Part shown: positions 9,711 to 18,246 of the stretch, piece after piece
Position numbering within the stretch: position 1 is the stretch's first letter
How the letters are laid out: every line of letters starts with the position of its first letter
From: UBA1127 sp034422455
GTDB taxonomy: Bacteria > Chloroflexota > Dehalococcoidia > Lucifugimonadales > UBA1127
Assembly: GCA_034422455.1 (NCBI GenBank)
Contig: DAOUJQ010000001.1
Coordinates: forward strand, 1 to 64,000
Reading direction: 5' to 3'
Length of the DNA stretch: 64,000 nucleotides
Notes under the pieces: model-generated
What the model was told of the DNA's origin: nothing
The model's database searches: none
The model's input: only the letters and a program-made list of their open reading frames with translations
Position numbers and translations under genes: made by a program

Positions 9711-11157
9711 GCCGACCGGCTTTACGGAGTTCAACCGCCAGGGGCCGCCAAGGGAACCCGTTTCCGAGCGCGTCAAGCATCACCGCGAGATCTACCTCCC
9801 CTGGGCGGAGGAACAGAGCCGCACCCAGGGCGCGCGGTGCATGAACTGCGCCATCCCCTTCTGTCACAGCGGGTGCCCGCTCGGCAACCTCATTCCGGAC
9901 TGGAACGACCTGGTCTACCGGGGCCGGTGGCAGGAGGCGCTGGAGGCGCTGCACTCCACCAACAACTTCCCGGAGTTCACCGGCCGCATCTGCCCCGCCC
10001 CCTGCGAGGCCTCGTGCACCCTTGCCATCAACGCCGACCCCGTCACCATCGAGTACATAGAGAAGGCCATTGCCGACAAGGCGTGGGAGGAGGGTTGGAT
10101 CACCCCCAGGCCGCCGTCCCGGCGCACCGGTAAGCGCGTCGCCGTCGTGGGGTCCGGCCCCGCCGGCATGGCCGCGGCCGCGCAGCTCAACCACGCCGGC
10201 CACCTGGTCACCGTCTATGAGCGCGCCGAGGTCATCGGCGGTCTGCTGCGCCTGGGCATCCCGGACTTCAAGCTGGAGAAGAACGTCGTGCAAAGGCGCG
10301 TCGACCAGATGGCGGAGGAGGGCGTGACCTTCGTGACCAACGCCCACGTCGGCGTCAACATCCTCGCCACCGACCTCCGGAAGGAGTTCGACGCCATCGT
10401 GCTGACCGGCGGCTCCACCGTGGCGCGCGACCTGCCCGTGCCCGGCCGCGAGCTCGACGGCATCCACCTCGCGATGGACTACCTCACCATGCAGAACCGT
10501 GCCAATGCCGGTGTGGAGTACTCGGAGGAGGAGTTCATCACGGCCAGGGACAAGCGCGTTGTCATCCTCGGCGGCGGCGACACGGGAGCCGACTGTCTCG
10601 GCACCGCGCACCGCCAGGGCGCGCTGTCCGTCCACCAGTTCGAGCTGCTGCCGCAGCCGCCGGATGATCGTGCGGTCGGCAACCCGTGGCCCCAGTGGCC
10701 GCTCATCATGCGCTCCTCCCCGGCCCACGACGAGGGCGGCATCCGCGATTACAGCATCCAGACCAAGTCCTTCTCCGGCAGCGATGGTAAGGTTGAGCGG
10801 CTCCACGCCATTCGCCTGGAGTGGGGCCCGCCCGACGCCACCGGCCGGCCGACCATGACGGAAGTCCCCGGCTCTGAGTTCGAGGTGGAGACCGAGTTGG
10901 TGCTATTCGCCCTCGGTTTCCTCTACCCGGAGCGGGAGACCATGCTGACGCAGCTCGGCGTCGAGCTCGACGGCCGCGGCAACGTCGCCACCGACCGCGA
11001 CCGCATGACCAACGTCCCCGGCGTCTTCGCGGCGGGCGACATGCACCGCGGCCAGTCCCTCGTCGTCTGGGCCCTCGCCGAGGGCCGCCAGGCCGCCCAC
11101 GGCGTCGACAAGTACCTCATGGGCGCCACCGAACTCCCCGCCCCGCTGCCCGTGTAG
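9703..11157 (+). CDS. gltD: Glutamate synthase, small (beta) subunit
   Basis: 484 aa, normal length. It takes electrons from NAD(P)H through FAD and passes them via Fe-S clusters to GltB. The N-terminal Fe-S region is intact: CMNCAIPFCHSGCPLGN starting at Cys46, then CPAPCEASC. The FAD-binding dinucleotide fold is VAVVGSGPAGMAAA, and the second (NADPH) fold is VVILGGGDTGADCLG. The C-terminal GVFAAGDMHRGQSLVVWA is the typical FAD-contact motif. The ATG at 9703 lies within the last codons of gltB, indicating translational coupling in a two-gene operon. Confidence 0.97.
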   Translation: MGKPTGFTEFNRQGPPREPVSERVKHHREIYLPWAEEQSRTQGARCMNCAIPFCHSGCPLGNLIPDWNDLVYRGRWQEALEALHSTNNFPEFTGRICPAPCEASCTLAINADPVTIEYIEKAIADKAWEEGWITPRPPSRRTGKRVAVVGSGPAGMAAAAQLNHAGHLVTVYERAEVIGGLLRLGIPDFKLEKNVVQRRVDQMAEEGVTFVTNAHVGVNILATDLRKEFDAIVLTGGSTVARDLPVPGRELDGIHLAMDYLTMQNRANAGVEYSEEEFITARDKRVVILGGGDTGADCLGTAHRQGALSVHQFELLPQPPDDRAVGNPWPQWPLIMRSSPAHDEGGIRDYSIQTKSFSGSDGKVERLHAIRLEWGPPDATGRPTMTEVPGSEFEVETELVLFALGFLYPERETMLTQLGVELDGRGNVATDRDRMTNVPGVFAAGDMHRGQSLVVWALAEGRQAAHGVDKYLMGATELPAPLPV

Positions 11158-11187
11158 GGTTTTATCCCCCCATGCAGGCGTTCGGCC

Positions 11188-11610
11188 TCATTCCTGAGCT
11201 TCCCTCAGCAGGGCGGCAAAGCCCGCCTGCTCGAAGTCGCGGTCGTAGGCCAGCGCCTCGGTGATGCCGCGTTCCTCCATGACGAGGAAGCTCGCGCAGT
11301 CCGTGAGGCTCCATCGCTGGTCGCTCCGGGATGCGTACCGTTCCACGGCGCCCCGGAATTGCGCATCCGTCTGCGGAACAATCTCGACGTTGGGGTTTCG
11401 CTCGAGGTCTCGCGCCATCTGCACAGCCAAATGCCGCAGCCGCTCGCCTTCTTTGGAAAGGTGGTTGCACACCTCGGCCAGTGCCATCTGCGTTGTGATG
11501 ATTGGCGATGATTCCAGCTGGGCAGCTACTGCCCTTGCCCGTTCGTGCACCTGGTCTCGTGAATTCAAGAGCGCTATCCAGTGGCCGGAGTCGGCAAAGA
11601 GCGTTCCCAT
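11188..11610 (-). CDS. PIN-domain ribonuclease toxin (VapC-like)
   Basis: 140 aa. The four acidic residues expected for a PIN nuclease are in place: D7 (LFADSGHWIALL), E46 (QMALAEVCNHL), D104 (SLTDCASFLVM) and D123/D125 (AYDRDF). PIN toxins cleave RNA in a metal-dependent way and are held inactive by a co-expressed antitoxin. The ATG at 11610 shares its A with the TAA of the upstream gene, so the two are translationally coupled. Part of the frame continues upstream, but only inside the antitoxin gene. Confidence 0.85.
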   Translation of the reverse strand: MGTLFADSGHWIALLNSRDQVHERARAVAAQLESSPIITTQMALAEVCNHLSKEGERLRHLAVQMARDLERNPNVEIVPQTDAQFRGAVERYASRSDQRWSLTDCASFLVMEERGITEALAYDRDFEQAGFAALLREAQE

Positions 11611-11864
11611 TACCCCTCTTCCTTGGGATGGCCGTAGAGGTAGTGTTTCTTGTTCTTCGCCAAGTCTGTGGGGAGCTTTTCCCATTCCTCCGGTGGGACA
11701 GACTCTCTCAGCCTGTCGAACATCTCAAGGATGGACTCCTTGCCGTTGGCCTGCGGAGGCGCCTCTTCCACCGACACCGTCACCTCAGCCCCCTCTTCCA
11801 GGTCCAGGGGCTCCAGGGGTGTGAGGACACCGTTCTCGTACCTTGCCTTCACGTGCGCAATCAT
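11610..11864 (-). CDS. Antitoxin of the DUF104/AF2212-like family
   Basis: 84 aa. The N-terminus HVKARYENGVLTPLEPLDLEEGAEVTVSV is the characteristic DUF104 (AF2212-like antitoxin) beta-rich module, followed by an acidic/basic helical tail that would clasp the toxin. It precedes and overlaps by one base the PIN toxin, the normal antitoxin-first order. A GGAGAGGG lies just before the ATG at 11864. TA operons of this kind usually repress themselves, but no clear operator was identified. Confidence 0.75.
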   Translation of the reverse strand: MIAHVKARYENGVLTPLEPLDLEEGAEVTVSVEEAPPQANGKESILEMFDRLRESVPPEEWEKLPTDLAKNKKHYLYGHPKEEG

Positions 11865-11937
11865 GCCGCCCTCTCCGCAGGGGAGTTTGAGACATCAGTA
11901 TACCAACTTTACCTGCGCCGCCGCCCTGCGGAGCCTG

Positions 11938-11956
11938 CCCCGTACTCGATACGGGG
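11938..11956. repeat. Short hairpin repeat (family C), copy 1
   Basis: CCCCGTA at 11938-11944, a 5-nt loop, and TACGGGG at 11950-11956. Nearly identical to the copy at 12248-12267. Confidence 0.7.
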
Positions 11957-12062
11957 TTGGGATGGGGGTGCCCCCCTGCCACCACCCCCTCGCGCGAACG
12001 CCGTCCCTCCCGTTACCCTCACCCCATGCACCGCCAACACAACAACACAACCGCCCCGCGAA

Positions 12063-12089
12063 CCGTTCGCCCTGAGCCTGTCGAAGGGC
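12063..12089. repeat. Dispersed repeat A (TTCGCCCTGAGCCTGTCG), copy 1
   Basis: 27-bp element starting CCGTTCGCC and ending GAAGGGC. It recurs at 12321, 28141, 31374, 42474 and, inverted and diverged, 63021. Always intergenic or at gene edges. Confidence 0.8.
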
Positions 12090-12247
12090 CGGGATTCGTT
12101 TCCCCCTCGGTGAATATTCGTCTTGTATCTGCAACGTGCCAACTCAGCTTCAACACGAAAAGCAAGACGAATCCCCGCAACAACGCCGGAGGCGGAAGAC
12201 ACTTCGGCCCCGCACACCTCCACCCCCTCATACCGGCGCATGGTCTC

Positions 12248-12267
12248 CCCCGTACTCCGATACGGGG
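12248..12267. repeat. Short hairpin repeat (family C), copy 2
   Basis: CCCCGTA, 6-nt loop, TACGGGG; matches the copy at 11938-11956 except for one extra loop base. Confidence 0.7.
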
Positions 12268-12320
12268 CCGGTATCCAGAAACTCCGCAGGCAACGACATC
12301 CGCATACCCGGACCCCCTCC

Positions 12321-12345
12321 GATTGCCCTGAGCCTGTCGAAGGGT
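12321..12345. repeat. Dispersed repeat A, copy 2
   Basis: GATTGCCCTGAGCCTGTCGA core followed by AGGGT; a slightly diverged copy of the element at 12063. Confidence 0.75.
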
Positions 12346-12425
12346 CCTGCGCAGCCAGGGAAACCCAGAGGGGCGGGCCGCCCCCTCCCTTCCAGCCCCG
12401 CGCCGCCCTGCGGTATCATTCCCCC

Positions 12426-13289
12426 ATGAATACCGACACCCGGCTCGCAGACGTCAACGGCGTCCGCATCGCCTACGAGCGCGACGGCGGCGGTTTCCCG
12501 CTCCTGCTCCTCCACGGCTACCCGGAGACCCGCCGCATGTGGCACGTCGTCGCGGGCGCCCTCGCCGATCGGTTCGACGTCGTCAACATGGACCTGCGCG
12601 GCTACGGCGAGTCCGAGCGTCCCGCAGACCCGGCCACCTGCAACAAGCGCACCATGGGTGAGGACGCGCTCGCGCTCGCGCGAAGCCTCGGCTGGGACCG
12701 CTTCCTCATTGCCGGACATGACCGCGGCGGCCGCGCGGCGCGGCGGCTGGCGGCGGACCACCCGGAATCCCTCGTGGGCGCCTCGCTGCTGGACATCCTG
12801 CCCATGGAGTACGTCTTCGACCAGGGCAGGGACGGCTACGCGCGCCGCTACTGGCACTGGTACTTCTTCCTACAGCGCGGCCTCCCGGAGCGCCTCATCA
12901 ACCAGGACCCCGAGGGCTTCCTCACGCAGCTCTTTCACCGGCGCGGCGACGTGCTGGACCCGGAGAACGTCGCCCACTACATCGAGTCCTTTGCCACGCC
13001 CGGCAGCGTCGAGTCCATCCTGGGCGACTACCGCACCGCATTCGAGGTCGACAGGCCCCGCTGGGTCGAGGAGGTCGCCGCGGGCCGCAGGATAACCGTG
13101 CCCCTTCAGGCCCTTTGGGGCGAGCTGGGCAACCTGCACGACGAGCCGGTGCTCGACATCTGGCGCGGCGTCGCGGAAGACGTTCGCGGCGAGGAAGTGC
13201 AGGGGTCCGGCCACTACATCCCGGAGGAGCAGCCGGAGGCCGTCGTGCGCTTGCTGAACGAGTTCGCGGATGAACTGGGCTTGCCCTGA
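12426..13289 (+). CDS. Alpha/beta hydrolase, fluoroacetate/haloacetate dehalogenase type
   Basis: 287 aa, the family's usual length. The active-site set known from fluoroacetate dehalogenase is complete: nucleophile Asp99 in GHDRGGR, Asp123 (LLDILP) and His263 (GSGHYIPEE) as the charge relay, Arg100 and Arg103 as a carboxylate clamp, His144-Trp145 plus Tyr202 (DYRT) as the halide pocket. The oxyanion-side motif is HGYPETRRMW. The enzyme would hydrolyse short 2-haloacids such as fluoro- or chloroacetate to glycolate; a halogen-independent hydrolase remains possible. The ATG at 12426 has a poor RBS. The upstream extension of the frame runs into repeats and is rejected. Confidence 0.85.
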   Translation: MNTDTRLADVNGVRIAYERDGGGFPLLLLHGYPETRRMWHVVAGALADRFDVVNMDLRGYGESERPADPATCNKRTMGEDALALARSLGWDRFLIAGHDRGGRAARRLAADHPESLVGASLLDILPMEYVFDQGRDGYARRYWHWYFFLQRGLPERLINQDPEGFLTQLFHRRGDVLDPENVAHYIESFATPGSVESILGDYRTAFEVDRPRWVEEVAAGRRITVPLQALWGELGNLHDEPVLDIWRGVAEDVRGEEVQGSGHYIPEEQPEAVVRLLNEFADELGLP

Positions 13290-13343
13290 CCGCTAACATA
13301 GAGTGGTCGCATGCGGACGTTGCCGCATGGGCAAGGAGGGCGT

Positions 13344-13775
13344 ATGGAATACCCAGACCTTGACCGGGCAGAGCTGCCGGACCTGGCCGACTACGTCGCC
13401 AAGTGGCTGCTTGGCATGCGTGACTGGTGCCCCAACTGCCACGGCCGCGGTACCGTTGCCGACGTCATGGCGCCCTCCGACTCCACCAAGACCGTCCGCT
13501 GCGACAGGTGCGAGGGCCGCCGCTGGAAGGGGGCGATAGACCTCGAACGGCTCCTGGTTGCGCTGTCCCACCATCGCAGGAAGCTGGCCATCAACGTCTC
13601 CTACAGCACGCACGGCTACGTGGTCTGGTCCGCCGAGGACGCCGACTTCGGCGAGGGTGTGCAGGAGTCGGACCCGCTGCACGCTGCGTATCGCCTCGGC
13701 GCAAAGGTCATCGCCAGGTTGGAAGCAGCGGGCGCCCTGAACCGGATGCAGCCCACGGACTACATCGACCACTAG
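13344..13775 (+). CDS. Hypothetical protein with DnaJ-like zinc ribbon
   Basis: 143 aa, unrecognised family. Two CxxC knuckles, CPNCHGRG near residue 30 and CDRCEGRR about 25 residues later, resemble the CxxCxGxG zinc motif of DnaJ and would bind one zinc. The rest is soluble and mixed alpha/beta (LAINVSYSTHGYVVWSAEDADFGEG). AAGGAGGG lies 5 nt before the ATG at 13344, which settles the start over an upstream in-frame ATG. It may be cotranscribed with the dehalogenase 54 bp upstream. Function not assignable. Confidence 0.7.
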   Translation: MEYPDLDRAELPDLADYVAKWLLGMRDWCPNCHGRGTVADVMAPSDSTKTVRCDRCEGRRWKGAIDLERLLVALSHHRRKLAINVSYSTHGYVVWSAEDADFGEGVQESDPLHAAYRLGAKVIARLEAAGALNRMQPTDYIDH

Positions 13776-13949
13776 TGCGTCGACGTCGCCGTGCGCCTAG
13801 GGCGGCCGTGCCTCGCCGCGCGTTCCCTTGAAGACATTGCCGGTCGATGCGCGTATTCCCGGCCACTGCTGATATGTGACGAAAAGCACACACTGTCCGC
13901 TCCTATGGAGAACGATATTTGTGAGATGCGTCACACTGTATACGAGTTA

Positions 13950-13978
13950 TTGACAAATATGGTTTATCCCTCTAGTGT
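13950..13978 (+). promoter_or_regulatory. Promoter of first solute-binding protein gene
   Basis: TTGACA at 13950-13955, 17-nt spacer, TAGTGT at 13973-13978. It lies 69 bp before the start codon at 14047. The preceding 150 bp hold nothing else recognisable. Confidence 0.7.
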
Positions 13979-14046
13979 TTCGTGACAACAAGACGCACTG
14001 GGAGCCGTTCCTTGTGCGTGTGCGTCTACGAACGAGAGGGGGAACC

Positions 14047-15810
14047 ATGGACAGAGGGAACTATCGCATGCCATTGCTGCTCTTTGCGCTCGTCCTGGCG
14101 GCTGCCTTGATGTTGTCCGCCTGCGGTGGCGACGACAACGGGGACGCCGGTAATGGCGGGGCCGCACAGCCGGACACTGCAGCCACTGCAGTCCCCGATA
14201 CAACCACCACGGATCCGGCCCCTACTGAGCCTGTGGGCGAGCCCGTTGCGAAGCGGTTGATCATATCCACCGCCGCGCCGACCGTGGAGACCAACAACCC
14301 GTGGCGCTACGAGAGTCCGCGTGGACCCTGGTTCTTCGCGTTGACCAACGAGTCGCTCATCGCCGGCGATGCGGACACTGGCGAACACGTCCCGCAGCTC
14401 GCCGAATCGTGGAGCATCGAGCCCGACGGCGTATCCGTGCGCTGGCAGTTGCGCAAGGGCGTCCGGTTCCACGGAGACAACGGCGAGTTCACTTCCGCGG
14501 ACCTGGTCGCGATGCTTGCGAACCACAGCGCCGACGACTCCCGTCACAGCCACAGGTCGCAGTACCGGGCCGTCACTCCAGAGGTCGTCAGCGACTACGA
14601 AATCGTCTATCGGATATCCAAGAGCAATCCGGAGATCCTGAACAACTCCTCCTCGTGGAACGTTATCTCCGGAGAGCCCTACAGCGCCAAGGACATGGAG
14701 TCGCTGGGCGGCGACCCCGACCTGACCTCCCGGCCGCCCGCAGGAACCGGCGCCTACCAGTTCCTGGAGCGCAACCAGGGCGTGGACTTCGTGGTCGAGC
14801 GGGTGCCCTACGAGCACTGGCGCTACCAGCCGGACTGGGAAGAGGTGGAGATCCGTTTCTCCAGCGAGGCATCCACTCGGCTCGCGTCCCTGCTGACGGA
14901 TGAGATCCACGTCACCGTGCTTCCGCTGGACCTCCAGAACCAGGCGGAAGCCGCGGGGATGGCGATCGCCACCGGACAGGTGCTCACCCGGGAGCGGTCC
15001 GGCATGTTCCAGGGACCCATCCTGGACAAGAGCTACGCCGACTATGAGGCGCAGGGCACCGCCTGTGGGTACGCGCACTGCAATGACGCCCTCCTCGACG
15101 TCCGCGTGCGCCGTGCTTTGGCCAAGGCCGTTGACCGCAACGCCATCAACAACGCCTTCTTCGGCGGCAAGGGCATCGAGGTCCACAACCCGCACTTCGT
15201 GCCCACCCGCTCCTACTGGAACCCCGATTGGGACCGCAGGTTCGATGAGCAGTACGGCTACGACCCCCAGGTCGCGATGGCGCTTTTGGCCGAGGCCGGC
15301 TACGGCCCCGACAACCCCTTGCACCTCCAGGTGGACGTGACCGGGTCGAGCGGACTCCCTGAGAAGCAGGACGTCATGGAAGCAATGGCCGGGTACTTCA
15401 ACGACGTCGGCATCAAGACCGAGCTGGACGTCCGGGACCCGACCATCACCCGGGCGGCTTCCCGGAGTTTCGACTTCGGCAACCGGATCATCTACATGAC
15501 CAGCAACATCGTTGACCTCCAGGCCTTCCGCGTCCACCACTGCTCGTGCGAGTCGCCACGCAGCGGCTTCGAGCTGCTGGAGCTGGACGAGTCCATCGCG
15601 TGGCACCGGGAGGTCATTGAGACCGGAGAGGTCTTCCGGCGGATGCAGGAGACGGGCAACCTCGCCTTCGACCTGCACATCGCGATCCCGCTCGTGTGGA
15701 AGCCGGAGGAACTCATTTACAACCCGGAGGTGGTGGCGTCCTACGAGTGGTCCGGGGTGCCGCTTGGCACCGTGAGCCACTTTGAGCGCTTCATCGCAGT
15801 CCGCAAGTAG
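14047..15810 (+). CDS. ABC transporter solute-binding lipoprotein, family 5
   Basis: 587 aa. Lipoprotein signal: MDRGNYRMPLLLFALVLAAALMLSAC, with the lipobox LSAC placing the acylated Cys outside the membrane, then a low-complexity Thr/Pro/Ala linker. The mature domain has the SBP_bac_5 hallmarks: WSIEPDGVSVRWQLRKGVRFHGDNGEFTSADLV and VRVRRALAKAVDRNAINN. The family captures peptides, nickel complexes or other solutes for an ABC importer. It is the most divergent of three tandem paralogues and has no permease or ATPase gene beside it. A GAGAGGGGGAACC leader precedes the ATG; a promoter and a terminator flank the gene. Confidence 0.92.
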   Translation: MDRGNYRMPLLLFALVLAAALMLSACGGDDNGDAGNGGAAQPDTAATAVPDTTTTDPAPTEPVGEPVAKRLIISTAAPTVETNNPWRYESPRGPWFFALTNESLIAGDADTGEHVPQLAESWSIEPDGVSVRWQLRKGVRFHGDNGEFTSADLVAMLANHSADDSRHSHRSQYRAVTPEVVSDYEIVYRISKSNPEILNNSSSWNVISGEPYSAKDMESLGGDPDLTSRPPAGTGAYQFLERNQGVDFVVERVPYEHWRYQPDWEEVEIRFSSEASTRLASLLTDEIHVTVLPLDLQNQAEAAGMAIATGQVLTRERSGMFQGPILDKSYADYEAQGTACGYAHCNDALLDVRVRRALAKAVDRNAINNAFFGGKGIEVHNPHFVPTRSYWNPDWDRRFDEQYGYDPQVAMALLAEAGYGPDNPLHLQVDVTGSSGLPEKQDVMEAMAGYFNDVGIKTELDVRDPTITRAASRSFDFGNRIIYMTSNIVDLQAFRVHHCSCESPRSGFELLELDESIAWHREVIETGEVFRRMQETGNLAFDLHIAIPLVWKPEELIYNPEVVASYEWSGVPLGTVSHFERFIAVRK

Positions 15811-15842
15811 TCCGCAATTGAATCTCTGAGCAGGCACAAATC

Positions 15843-15872
15843 GGAGCCCCTGCCAACCTCGGCGGGGGCTCC
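15843..15872 (+). terminator. Hairpin terminator after first solute-binding protein gene
   Basis: GGAGCCCCTGCC at 15843-15854 pairs with GGCGGGGGCTCC ending at 15872 (one G-T wobble). Almost no T-tract follows, so it may act partly as an mRNA-stabilising stem. Confidence 0.65.
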
Positions 15873-15998
15873 CTGCGTTTGCGGCACACTTTCGTTTCAG
15901 GGGCGCTCAAACGTGGTGAGATGCACCACGAACGCGGGAACCGAATGTCGAAAGTTGGCGTTTTGCTTGGCAACATATGCCAAAGAGGGGAGATAGTA

Positions 15999-16027
15999 TT
16001 GTCAATGGTGTAGCTGTGGTGTAGCCT
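15999..16027 (+). promoter_or_regulatory. Promoter of second solute-binding protein gene
   Basis: TTGTCA at 15999-16004, 17-nt spacer, TAGCCT at 16022-16027; same geometry as the promoters of the two sister genes. Confidence 0.65.
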
Positions 16028-16096
16028 CTGTGCGTTTCCACGGCTGTTGCAAGAGTGATTTGTCCGATTTGGCAACACGAAGAAGGGGGTGCTGAC

Positions 16097-17950
16097 ATGA
16101 GATCGTTCTACCGTGGCGGGTTAGCCACACTGGTGTTGCTGCTGGGGCTGCTTGTTGTGTTTGCGGCCTGCGGCGGCGACGACGATGCCACCGACACCGG
16201 TGGATCAACGACTACGGAGCCGGCGGCGGTGCCGACGGTTGCCGCGACAGGTCCCATCAGTGCGATACCCACGTCGGTTCCTGAGCAGACCAGCCCCACT
16301 GACACCACGCAGCCCGCTGACGCGATGCCCAAGCCTGAAGACACGTCGATGCCCCAGGGTGATCCCGTGGTCGAGAGGCTCATCATCAGCGACGCGCCTC
16401 CTTCCAGCGAGTCAAGCAATCCCTGGAAGCTGGAGAGCCCACGCGGCCCCTACTACATGAATGCCATCTATGACTCGCTCATCGCGGTTGACCCGCTTGA
16501 CGGCTCCTTCGTTGGCGGCTTGGCCGAGTCCTTCAGTGTCGAACCCGACGGCACGTCCATACGGCTGAAGCTGCGCAAGGGCGTCCGCTTCCACGGCGAC
16601 AACGGCGAGTTCACCGCGGCCGACGTAGTGGCCACGCACCTGCAGCAGACCCGTGAGGATGCTGCCCACACCCACCGGTCGCAGTACCGGCAGATAACGC
16701 CTGAGGTCGTCAATGAATACGAGGTGGTGCTGCGGACGGAGAACCCCAACCCGGAGCTCATCCCGAACCTGTCCGAGCGCAACGTGATCTCCTTCGAGAT
16801 CTTCAGCGGCAAGGACATGAAAGCCCTGGGCGGCGAAGAGATCCCCGGCGATCAACCGGACCTCTCCAGCCGCCTCCCCGCCGGCACCGGCTTCTACGAG
16901 TTTGTGAGCCGGGAGCAGAGCACCAACTTCATCATGCGCGCTGTAGACTACGAGCACTGGCGTCACCAGCCGGAGTTCGCGGAGATCGAGTACCGGTTCA
17001 TTGCTGAGGCGTCCACTAAGCTGGCGGGCCTTGCCACCGGCGAGATCCACATGACCCAGCTGCCGCAGGACCTGAAGTTGCAGGCGGTGGCGGGTGGCGC
17101 CGGACTCGCCAGGGCGCTGACGCTGGCCCGTGAGCGCGCCCTGTTCGTCAACAACCACGTCTTTGACAAGAACTACTTCAGCTACGAGGCCCAGGGCACC
17201 CCGTGCGGGTTTGTCCACTGCGATTCGGTTTTCAATGACGTGCGGGTGCGCAGGGCCATGAGCAAGGCCGTCAACCGGGACGAGATCAACGACGTGTACT
17301 ATGGCGGTGAGGGTACAGAGGTGCACAACCCGCACCTGATCCCGACGGCCAGCTACTGGAACCCCGCATGGGACCAGAACTTCGAGGCCGAGTACGGCTA
17401 CGACCCGGCCATGGCGCGGCAGCTTCTCGCCGACGCCGGCTATGGCCCCAACAACCCGCTGGAAGTGCTGATTGACGGCGTGCCCAGTGGCGGTTTGCCT
17501 GAGAAGGCGGACCAGGCTGAGACGATCCTCGGTTACTTCAGGGACGTCGGCATCGACGCTGCGCTGGACCAGCGCGACGCCGCCACCACGCGGGCTATTA
17601 GCCGGGTCTTCGGCCACACGAACCGCTTGACATTCATGGGCAGCAACATCTATGAGACCCAGGCCTTCCGGGTGCACCATCACTCCGGCACCACCCCGCG
17701 CGGTGGCCCCGAGTTCGAGGGTCTGGACGAAGCCATCACGCAGCAGCGGTCCACCGTGGACCCCGTGAAGGCCCTTGACGGCCTGCGGAACGTCGGCGAC
17801 GTCTCCTTCCCCCTCCACATCGCCCTGCCGCTCTTCTGGGTGCCTGACGACATCGTCTTCAACCCGGACATCGTGGCTGAGTACAACCGCTCAGGCGTAC
17901 CGCTCGGTCCGTACCACAGCATCCAGCAGATCAAGGCAGTCCGGAAGTAG
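16097..17950 (+). CDS. ABC transporter solute-binding lipoprotein, family 5 (paralogue 2)
   Basis: 617 aa. Signal peptide MRSFYRGGLATLVLLLGLLV followed by a VFAAC lipobox, then an acidic and Thr/Pro-rich tether of about 80 residues before the family-5 domain (LAESFSVEPDGTSIRLKLRKG; VRVRRAMSKAVNRDEIND). It is very similar to the next gene, and the signal/tether DNA (16187-16263) is identical over 77 bp to 18340-18416. The ATG at 16097 follows AAGGGGG. It has its own promoter and terminator, so it is an independent unit. The ligand is unknown and no transporter partner is encoded nearby. Confidence 0.92.
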   Translation: MRSFYRGGLATLVLLLGLLVVFAACGGDDDATDTGGSTTTEPAAVPTVAATGPISAIPTSVPEQTSPTDTTQPADAMPKPEDTSMPQGDPVVERLIISDAPPSSESSNPWKLESPRGPYYMNAIYDSLIAVDPLDGSFVGGLAESFSVEPDGTSIRLKLRKGVRFHGDNGEFTAADVVATHLQQTREDAAHTHRSQYRQITPEVVNEYEVVLRTENPNPELIPNLSERNVISFEIFSGKDMKALGGEEIPGDQPDLSSRLPAGTGFYEFVSREQSTNFIMRAVDYEHWRHQPEFAEIEYRFIAEASTKLAGLATGEIHMTQLPQDLKLQAVAGGAGLARALTLARERALFVNNHVFDKNYFSYEAQGTPCGFVHCDSVFNDVRVRRAMSKAVNRDEINDVYYGGEGTEVHNPHLIPTASYWNPAWDQNFEAEYGYDPAMARQLLADAGYGPNNPLEVLIDGVPSGGLPEKADQAETILGYFRDVGIDAALDQRDAATTRAISRVFGHTNRLTFMGSNIYETQAFRVHHHSGTTPRGGPEFEGLDEAITQQRSTVDPVKALDGLRNVGDVSFPLHIALPLFWVPDDIVFNPDIVAEYNRSGVPLGPYHSIQQIKAVRK

Positions 17951-17980
17951 TCCGCTTTCATCTCTGAAAGGGCGTAAGGA

Positions 17981-18010
17981 GGAGCCCCTGCCATTCACGG
18001 CAGGGGCTCC
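17981..18010 (+). terminator. Hairpin terminator after second solute-binding protein gene
   Basis: Perfect 12-bp stem GGAGCCCCTGCC / GGCAGGGGCTCC with loop ATTCAC, followed by TTC. Nearly the same stem as at 15843. Confidence 0.75.
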
Positions 18011-18138
18011 TTCAGCTTTGACCTGCCAGACCAACCGGAGTTCGTGCTTTGGTGGTTTCAAATGGGGGCAAGAATGTGGAACCGTTTCGTGGACACTGGC
18101 GTTCAGCAATGAAAATCATGTGAAAGGAGGAACAAGTC

Positions 18139-18167
18139 TTGACAACTAAATAGGACTCGTGTAGTTT
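18139..18167 (+). promoter_or_regulatory. Promoter of third solute-binding protein gene
   Basis: TTGACA at 18139-18144, 17-nt spacer, TAGTTT at 18162-18167; about 80 bp before the start codon. Confidence 0.7.
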
Positions 18168-18246
18168 TCCAAGAGTCGTGTATGACCGGCACGGTAGTGC
18201 TGTGTCAAAAATCGTCCGACAGGACAAATCAATGGGGGGTGCCCAC

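Larger units (their letters stand above)
11865..12425. other. Repeat-rich intergenic region
   Basis: A 561-bp spacer with no convincing gene. It carries two copies of a short hairpin (11938-11956 and 12248-12267) and two copies of a dispersed GCCCTGAGCCTGTCGAAGG-type element (12063-12089 and 12321-12345). The reading frames here are low-complexity Pro/Arg/Thr-rich and lack initiation signals. Accumulated intergenic repeat debris is the best description. Confidence 0.6.
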
